Shown: one piece after another, positions 56,695 through 64,000 of the stretch
Layout: every line of letters begins with the position of its first letter
Numbering within the stretch: the stretch's first letter is position 1
Source of the DNA: Eremomyces bilateralis CBS 781.70
Lineage: Eukaryota; Ascomycota; Dothideomycetes; Eremomycetales; Eremomycetaceae
Assembly (NCBI RefSeq): GCF_010015585.1
Contig: NW_022985067.1
Location: forward strand, 1,130,437-1,194,436
Length of the DNA stretch: 64,000 bases
Reading direction: 5' to 3'
Translations under genes and position numbers: made by a program
Notes under the pieces: model-generated
What the model was told of the DNA's origin: nothing
The model's input: the letters and a program-made list of their open reading frames with translations, nothing else
Database searches by the model: none

Positions 56695-58292
56695 AAGGAG
56701 TTGACTGTCCGAGTCCGGACACTCGACGTCTTACCCGGGCTTCTCTACGTTCAGAGGCGACTTCTTTTCATATCATCAATTGCTGTTTCTCAGGATACAT
56801 TTCTCACCTTCGGCAAACACCAGACGGCAGGTTGAGCACTCTTCATACGATGCACAAGGATCCAAAAGCACCATTGTATACCATCAGCACCATTACACAT
56901 GTTTATTCCCCTTTCGTTTCAGTCATCACTTTTTCCCTTTGCCCGCCTTTGACATTCATGCAGCAGAGATTGAACAGGCTGCACCACACACTGTCTCATT
57001 GCGGTTCACGACAGCAGCAAGGACAATCCGCACACCCACGGCACGCATGAGATGGATCCCATCGACACCTTTTTTCCCCACAACACCACACCACGCACAG
57101 CATCACACTCCAAACGAATACCGAAAGTAGCAGCAATGTATGGATAGCGCACGAGCGAACACAGATGAGATAGCAATAATAGCAGTAGCTAGCAAATGCA
57201 AAATCATGGATCATCACATTTCCGCTTTTGCACATTATTCAGGCTGATTGATCATTGACGTGCTTGCTGGCGATCTCGACTAATCGAGGCAGGCGGGGGA
57301 TCGTCGGTTTGCTGGTGACTAGTGCAGTCGGTAGCTCTATCGGCACGAGTAATATTCCATGTCCTTGACTACTGGATGATGAGGCTGAATTGATGTGTGG
57401 TGCGGAGAGCAGATGGACCCGAGAAAGGTAACCGTGGATAGATGATGGAATGAGGTAATTGAAGTGAAGCAGAACTAGAATTTGGAACGGAACAGGAACT
57501 GGAACTGGAAGAGGTCGCAAGGCAATGAGGCAGAAATGATTGTGGCCTCACGGTTTCAGCCAGAGCCTTTGAGCTGCAGGACCAGACGTTACTTCGATTC
57601 GGGTCATGATGCCAGGAATAGAATATTAAAATTCTTGAAGGCAAAATGACATGGAGATGTCTTACAAAATGGAATGGGAATTGGTCATTATTGTGTGGTG
57701 GATATCGCTGATAAATTGGAGGGATAAGATGGCTGACATCCCGTCAAACATCGAGGAGTCCGCGATATATGCCTCATATGCCTAATATGCCTTACTAGTT
57801 ACCGCAGCCGGTGCTGCACTGTGCTCTACTGTTAGAATCCACTGCTGAGCCACAGTTCTTGCCTCGCCCCGCCACTCCTCCTCTCTCCTCTCTCATACTG
57901 ATTCCTCTCCTCCTTCCCTTCCCCCGACGTTACAACCGCATTGTTAAGCAAAGCCCCATACGGTCAGGATACCCCCAGATCCACCACATTCCTCTCTTCC
58001 CCCATCGCTACATTGATTGCTATCCGCCCATCTTCTTCTTCCTCTTGTTTGACTCTTGTTTGTCCTCGACCATAAGTACGGTTCATCATCCTTTCACTTG
58101 CCGCTCTTATTCATCAGGATTCGCAATCATCGTGGGTTCACCGCACTCCACTCCCCAACGTGCCTCACCCGGTCGAGCAATGGCTCCCTGTGTTAGAAGA
58201 TAGCATCAAGTCCTTTCGTTTCCCTTCCCATCACTCTCAATTCATCTCACCCTATCCATAACCACCCGTCCATCCCGTCCACCTCCTCCATC
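56695..58292. other. Intergenic region upstream of NRC-2
   Basis: About 1.6 kb. It should hold the 3' flank of the preceding gene and, from about 57850, a CT-rich promoter and leader of the kinase. Short frames on both strands carry no known motif. Confidence 0.6.
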
Positions 58293-60395
58293 ATGACCCA
58301 GTTCTTCTCCTCCAACCCATCCTCCCTCTCCTCCGAGAAGCGCACCTTTTCCGGCCTCCCCCTTTCCTCCAACAAGTCCGTTACCAGCTCCAACAGCCAA
58401 GTCTCCCAAAAAATCAAGTCCTTCTTCCGCATCAACAGCCTCGGAAGCAACCACGCCGACCCCAAGCACCATGGCGCCCACGATCCCTCCTCCCACCTCT
58501 CCGCCCCCTCCAAACCCGACTCCAAACCCGGCTTCCGCCAATCTCGCTTCCTCCCCCACATCGGCCGCAACCGCAGCACCACCGTCGCCTCCGAAGGCCA
58601 CCCCCTCGACGAAACCATGTCCCCCACCGCCAATGCCAATCCCTACTTCATCCACCAAGGCCCCCCCGCCCTCCGCCATCACAACGACGGCAGCGTGCCT
58701 CCCTCCCCCCCGGACACCCCGCAGATGGCCCAAGCTAAAGCCGACGCCGTCAGCGGCGCCAACGACCAGGCCATCACCGCCGGGAAGGAGGAGCTGGCCC
58801 GCAAGCTGCGACGGGTAGCGTCCGCGCCGAACGCGCAGGGGCTGTTCGCCGGCTCGAAAGGCGCGGAGCGGCCGCAGACCGCGGAGCTGGGGAAGGAGCC
58901 GCTGGTGCAGTACCACCACGCCAACGCGTCGGCGCTGAGCATGGTGGAGACGACGCCGGCGGCGACGGGGGGGGTGTTGACAGGGAGTGCGGAGCATCTG
59001 CCGGTGCCGAGTATCACGGGGTTGCCGACGCCGGGGCAGATTCGGAATAGCGTGGCGTTTCGGAGGACGTATAGTTCGAATTCGATTAAGGTGCGAAACG
59101 TGGAGGTGGGGCCGGGGAGTTTTGATAAGATTAAGATGATTGGGAAGGGGGATGTGGGGAAGGTGTATTTGGTGCGAGAGAAGAAGTCCTCGCGACTGTA
59201 CGCCATGAAGGGTATGTTTCGGTGTAAATGGGTTGGAGGGAGCGTGGCTAACGTGCAGAGCAGTTCTCAGCAAGAAGGAGATGATCAAGCGGAATAAAAT
59301 CAAGCGGGCGCTTGCGGAGCAGGAAATTCTCGCGACGAGCAATCATCCTTTCATCGTCACGCTATACCATTCCTTCCAGTCCGAGGACCACCTCTATCTG
59401 TGCATGGAATACTGCAGCGGCGGCGAGTTCTTCCGAGGTAAGCCAATACATGTGCCGCAATTCCTATTCCAAGGCTAATCCGCTCCAGCCCTTCAAACCC
59501 GTCCCAACAAATCCGTCGACGAAGACGCCGCTCGCTTCTACGCTGCCGAAGTTACCGCTGCTCTCGAATATCTCCACCTTATGGGCTTCATCTATCGCGA
59601 CCTCAAACCCGAGAACATCCTCCTCCACCAGTCCGGCCACATCATGTTATCGGACTTCGACCTCTCCAAACAATCCGACGCCGGCGGCAAGCCCGGCATG
59701 GTGCTCGGCCGCAACGGCAGCTCGAGCAACGGGCTCCCCGCCGTCGACACGAAGGCGTGCATCGCGGATTTCCGCACCAATTCGTTCGTCGGGACCGAGG
59801 AGTATATTGCGCCCGAGGTCATCAAGGGGTGCGGACATACCAGTGCGGTCGATTGGTGGACCCTCGGTATCCTGATCTACGAGATGCTGTACGGAACCAC
59901 CCCGTTCAAGGGGAAGAACCGCAACGCGACGTTCGCGAACATCCTACGCGATGAGGTGCCTTTCTCTGAAGGATCCGGCGCGCCGTCAGTATCCACGTAA
60001 GTTTCGACCCTACCCATGTCTATTCTATCAACCCGACTAACCCCCCTCCCAGCCTCTGCAAATCCCTCATACGCAAACTCCTCATCAAAGACGAACTCCG
60101 CCGCCTCGGCTCCCGCGCCGGCGCCTCCGACGTCAAAGCGCACCCCTTCTTCCGCAGCACACAATGGGCGCTGCTCCGGCACATGAAGCCGCCGATCATC
60201 CCCAACCCGGCGCGTGGAATCGAGACGGTCAACTTCCGCAACGTGAAGGAGAGCGAGAGCGTGGACATCGGGGCGGCGAGGATTAAGGGGGTGCCGTTGG
60301 ACTCGGGGCTGGAGACGCCGGGGAACGAGATCCCCGATCCGTTTGAGGAGTTCAATAGCGTGACGTTGTTGCATGAGGGGGATGGGAGGCATTAG
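58293..60395 (+). CDS. nrc-2: NRC-2/Fpk1-type AGC protein kinase
   Basis: Four exons (58293-59211, 59264-59437, 59489-59996, 60053-60395) give 647 residues; introns of 51-56 bp. About 270 residues of Ser/Pro-rich, likely disordered sequence precede the kinase domain: [71 protein letters not shown] and [11 protein letters not shown]. The DFD in place of DFG and the insertion before the activation loop are typical of the Fpk1/Kin82/NRC-2 group, so they are not signs of decay. The C-terminal tail ends near [16 protein letters not shown], the AGC hydrophobic-motif region. Yeast Fpk1 phosphorylates lipid flippases; Neurospora NRC-2 restrains conidiation and shapes hyphae. Confidence 0.94.
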
Positions 60396-63300
60396 ATGGG
60401 TGATCTGGCTTGGGGGACTAAAAGTCGTGAAGAGGTGGAAGGGGAGATGGGTGTGGAAGCTCGAGCCGGAAGAAGAGAAAGACGAGGAACGTACGACGTG
60501 CAGCTGCAGCCATCCGGAAGCATGCAACGGCCTCCTTCACGACACGCTTTCCATGAGCATATTTTTCTTTCTTCATACGTCCGCGGCGCCAGGATAGATG
60601 ATCGGCGTCGGTGTTTTTTTTTCGCACAACTCATCCGGGGGGGGTGTTTCGGCTTGCGTTTACTTTTGCTCCCTTCTTTCGTTCGATGCGCGGCGCTGCT
60701 TTCTACCCTGCCCCTGGGCCGCCGCAATCCATGACGCGCGCGGGCGATCTATTTGATGGCAAGAGGCCGCGATGGATGGAGTGTGTGGGATGGACGGGAG
60801 TGAGGGGATTGACGTGTATACTGTACAGCTCTATCGTTAGTCTTGTTGCTTTTCGGTCGCTCGCTCGCTTAGTCGCGTCGCGTGGCGTGGCTGGCGTGAG
60901 CAAGAGCCGGCCACGGTCATGGGAAAAGTGCAGGACAGAATGTAGATTCCATCGCTGGGATGATTTGGTTTTCGTGGTGTGCAGTGCCGGTGCTTGATCG
61001 ATCGTCCGTCGCTTGGCAATTCGGTGATGTCGAGCGACTTGCCATCCCAAGTTCGCGTGTTTTATCCACGGCGGTTGGTTCTCCCATTTTCCTCCTGGCG
61101 AACAATTCCCCTGAATGCGCAGTTGTCAGGTTCCAGCGGGCCACGAGGTTAAGCTTGGAACACCGAGGCAACTCCTAGCAGGTGGACGACGAGCTGGTAT
61201 GCATGGATAGGTCCCGTGGTGGGAATTTTAGGAGATGGTGTCTTGGATCTCGCCTCATGAGGGGCCCATGTAAATGCAGGATGTGGGTCGTTCTCACGGA
61301 GGTGGTTTCTATCAGTCCCTCTCGGATCATATATTAGTTATTGTATTTTTAAAAGTGCTGGAACCCGATTTCTCCAACTCCAGTTAGTTACTACTACTAC
61401 TGTAGCTCTGCTCTGAACTGAACAGCCAGCCGATCGTGACCAAGATCGGCACACGCACAGCTTCCCCAGACTCCCAAAGTTTAAAAGGCCTCGAAAGTGG
61501 AAACACTAGGTAGCGGTGGGGAGGGATCTAAAGCGAAAAGCGATGGATACCCGGACACTGCGAGGCTTCGAATTGGGCCTCAAAGAAACTTTAGGATCTC
61601 CGAATCTCACCCTTATCATTTCTTCGAAATCTCTACTGTGTATGGACGCGAGTGGCTTCCAAGATACCTAACTAAGTGCCTCACTGCCTCTGGGGAGCGT
61701 TCATAACGCGTTCTATCGAGATATACCCAAAATGAAGGGTATACAGGGTCTTTGTTGGTTGAACCACCCAAAATACTATGTAATTAAGCCACACATGGGG
61801 CCACAGATAGGGGCCACGGAAAGGTCGCACGTGTGGGAAAAATAGCGGTTTCGCTCAATCAGGTGATTAATGCAGCGACACAGTGGGAAAACATCATTAG
61901 ATTCCAAAAGAGAGTAGATAGATTGTCCTTGATCCTTAATGAGCGTAAAAACTACGGGAATACGCCCATATTTAAGTTCTGTATACATTCGTGGCCGTAG
62001 AGACCTTGATTTGCTCAAGACGAGCGAAAAGGCAAAGAATGAGAGGCCGGTAACATCGTGGGATGCATGATGTGCTGTCATAGTTGTGAATACTGGGTCA
62101 GGGGTAGGAAACAGAGGACCCTGAAAAACAGACAACTTGATATCTGACAGCATGGTAAATGATGGCATTTATGGAAACGATGAAAAACGGGAATCTCCTG
62201 ATCTTTGACAGGTGTACCGCGCAAGCATTATTATTTGGTGAAATGTGACTAGTGAATGATGGCGTGCAGGGCGCAGGCAGACGGGAAGCCGGAAACCGCA
62301 TCAATCATAGCATCTGGTTTAGCCCTCACCCACGACTCTCAAGGTCGAATCCTCCATTTCATCCAAGACTTTCCGGTCTTGAACTCTTGAGTCTCGGCCA
62401 GACCATCCCTAATTGTGGCTCCGTCGGTGAGGCTTACATAGTATTGCTCGGTGCTCCTGCATTGCGCTGCACGGCTCTCGAGGAGTCGAGGCCCATCAAA
62501 CCAGCATCAAGCTGGGGAAGTCCGGGGCGGTGATCGCTCCATCCCCCAAAAATGCGCAATCCCCCCTCCCCCCCTCGCCGGCGGAGCGTCTACCGTCCGG
62601 GCAGACGGTGCCCCAGGGAGGGACGGTAGACGCCGGTGTTTTTGACCAGATCTCTATGGGTCTACGGAATACAGGATACCTACTACGTAAAGAAACAGCC
62701 TCGACTCTCTTCATGATCAAGACATTTTGTTGAGCGGACCAATCAGAACGCAGGATCTGCGATCTTGGGTGGAGTCACTACTGGGGGTGGACCCGATCAT
62801 CTCCCGCTTGCTGCCTACCACGCACGGAATATGGGGTACCAAGCTCTTGGTACCGAATGGGACTAACTGTATTCAGTAGCTAGTTATTAGTCTTGACTCC
62901 TAAGGGTCTGACGGGCATTCATTATGAGGGTGAAGGTCTGAAGGACATCCTACAATTGATCCGCTCTGACTTTCTGAGCAGAAGAGGGGACTGCGATCAT
63001 GTACCAAGTTCCAAGCTACGTTAAGTTCGGGTTAGTGCCCCCGCATTGTGTCGCACGGAGTCTCTAGTAATCGAGTAGTAGTATAGCCAGTCCGATGCCC
63101 GAATGCCCCGTTATTCCTCTCCAGTCTCCAGTCTCCTGATTCCTAGCTGGGACTCGTCAGGTTTAAACTTTATGCCATCAGTTATGTAGAAGTGGCAGGC
63201 TTCTGAGGCCGTATACGTATCACTGACTCGTGCCGCTAGCATCAGGGGATGCCCAGAGTCCAGACGGTATGTACAGAGAACTCTACCAAAAGTCTTCGTG

Positions 63301-63800
63301 GTGGCGTTTTGCCAAGGATTACCTCTCTCCAGTTCAGTTTCACGTAATTAGTGCCTAGACACGGGAGAACAGGGCCCATTAATAGCGACTTCTAGTGCCT
63401 AATTTTGGGCGGATATAGTGGGCAGGGCCTAAGTTGGGGGGTGAAGAAGCCTATCACTACTGAAGCAACGGGCTCTCTCACGGCTACAGGTCTTGGCGCC
63501 AAGATACAAAGACTTTCGGTAGAGTTCTCCGTACACGCTCTCGAGCCTCCGCAGTCGACACCATCGGTTCAGAACAATGAAAATCCTGGCAGACCGCGAC
63601 AAGGTAGATAAAGGTAGATAAGGCCGAGCTCACCCCTCTGGCGAAGTACTATGTAGCAGTCCAGCCATTATATTTCGCTGGATGCCATCCTGCCTCCTGG
63701 GTGGCTAGCCGCATTGAATATTTACTGCAAAAGCTCCTGAATTGTTATTTCTTAACTCATAAACTCTTGACAGTTACTCGTCGAGCCACTCAACAATGCA
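60396..63800. other. Gene-poor stretch before the right-hand gene
   Basis: About 3.4 kb without a recognisable gene. The first few hundred bases are the 3' flank of the kinase. From 61200 the sequence has many stops in all frames. It contains a strong hairpin (62586-62633) beside C-rich runs, and a 9-bp AAGGTAGAT duplication near 63601-63620. No transposase or terminal repeats were found. Confidence 0.6.
62586..62633. repeat. Perfect 13-bp inverted repeat (hairpin)
   Basis: GCGTCTACCGTCC (62586-62598) and its exact reverse complement GGACGGTAGACGC (62621-62633) flank a 22-nt loop. A few outer bases (CCGGC / GCCGG) can extend the stem after a small bulge. It could be a cruciform, a folded RNA, or an internal piece of a small non-autonomous element; no target-site duplication was identified. 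Confidence 0.8.
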
Positions 63801-64000
63801 ATGGCCATACCACGATTCCTGCTGGAGGATCTTCCGTCGAATATCTCACAAGGCCCCAAGCTTATCTCCTTGTTCTCTGTATTCTATGCCATCGCCTTGA
63901 TTGCCGTTCTTTCCCGATTATGGATTCGATTCCGTATGGTGCGATTCGGCCTGGATGACTGGTTTATCTTAGCCGCAATGGTAAGAATCGACCATTCCGG
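63801..64000 (+). CDS. PTH11/rhodopsin-type integral membrane protein, partial
   Basis: The first exon (63801-63980, 60 residues) ends at a GTAAGA donor and the gene runs off the window. It reads MAIPRFLLEDLPSNISQG, then a membrane span (about LISLFSVFYAIALIAVLSRL) and the motif WIRFRMVRFGLDDWFILAAM. The span followed by R-x-R and a G-L-D-D-(W/Y) segment at the start of the second helix is the signature of the fungal 'rhodopsin domain' seven-helix family, which includes Pth11-like receptors. An out-of-frame ATG lies five bases upstream (63796) and opens a short frame. With only helix 1 and part of helix 2 visible, receptor versus other subgroup cannot be told. Confidence 0.8.
   Translation, partial: MAIPRFLLEDLPSNISQGPKLISLFSVFYAIALIAVLSRLWIRFRMVRFGLDDWFILAAMVRIDHS

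Noticed and set aside
59671-59690. DFD instead of DFG in the NRC-2 kinase, suggesting a dead kinase
   Set aside because: DFD is usual in the Fpk1/NRC-2 group, and the other catalytic residues are present.

Overview
The window looks like nuclear DNA of a filamentous ascomycete (Pezizomycotina). Genes are protein-coding and split by short GT-AG introns, mostly 45-95 bp with CTAAC/CTGAC-like branch sites. The recognisable set includes fungal marker genes: the NDR kinase COT1, the flippase-type kinase NRC-2, a TRF/telobox TBF1 protein, a LYR-motif mitochondrial protein and, at the right edge, a PTH11/rhodopsin-type membrane protein. I cannot fix the class or genus from sequence alone. No rRNA gene, convincing tRNA gene, CRISPR array, or intact or broken retroelement or virus-like element was seen.

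Layout. 1-430 is a GC-rich minisatellite running off the left edge. 430-4660 is a gene-poor stretch, followed by a small conserved fungal protein (4661-5140) and a second gene-poor stretch (5141-8878). From 8879 to 60395 the window is gene-dense: a large WD40/helical scaffold (8879-15217), UPF3 (minus), SIT4/PP6 phosphatase, COT1 kinase, an RPP40-like RNase P subunit, a frame-shifted small heptad gene, a LYR protein (minus), MMS2/UEV (minus), a small single-TM protein (minus), two convergent beta-carbonic anhydrase genes, MON2, DNA polymerase X (POL4, minus), TBF1, TAF10, mitochondrial uS19 (minus), MRE11, a large disordered protein with an N-terminal eIF4E-binding motif, and NRC-2 kinase. 60396-63800 is again gene-poor and holds a strong hairpin. 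A membrane-protein gene starts at 63801 and leaves the window.

The genes are mainly housekeeping. They cover mRNA fate (UPF3, the candidate eIF4E-binding protein, RNase P/MRP), transcription (TAF10), DNA repair and telomeres (MMS2, POL4, TBF1, MRE11 within about 24 kb), growth signalling (SIT4, COT1, NRC-2), trafficking (MON2), mitochondria (LYR protein, uS19m, perhaps the small TM protein) and CO2/bicarbonate metabolism. The clearest oddities are a carbonic anhydrase paralogue that keeps its zinc ligands but has lost the Asp-Arg pair, a 99-residue acidic/RS insert in the catalytic core of SIT4, a 4E-T-like protein, an extra C-terminal RRM-like plus RGG module in UPF3, and a C14 run in the conserved core of TAF10. 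Exon boundaries were worked out by hand from splice signals, reading phase and family alignment from memory; no search was run.
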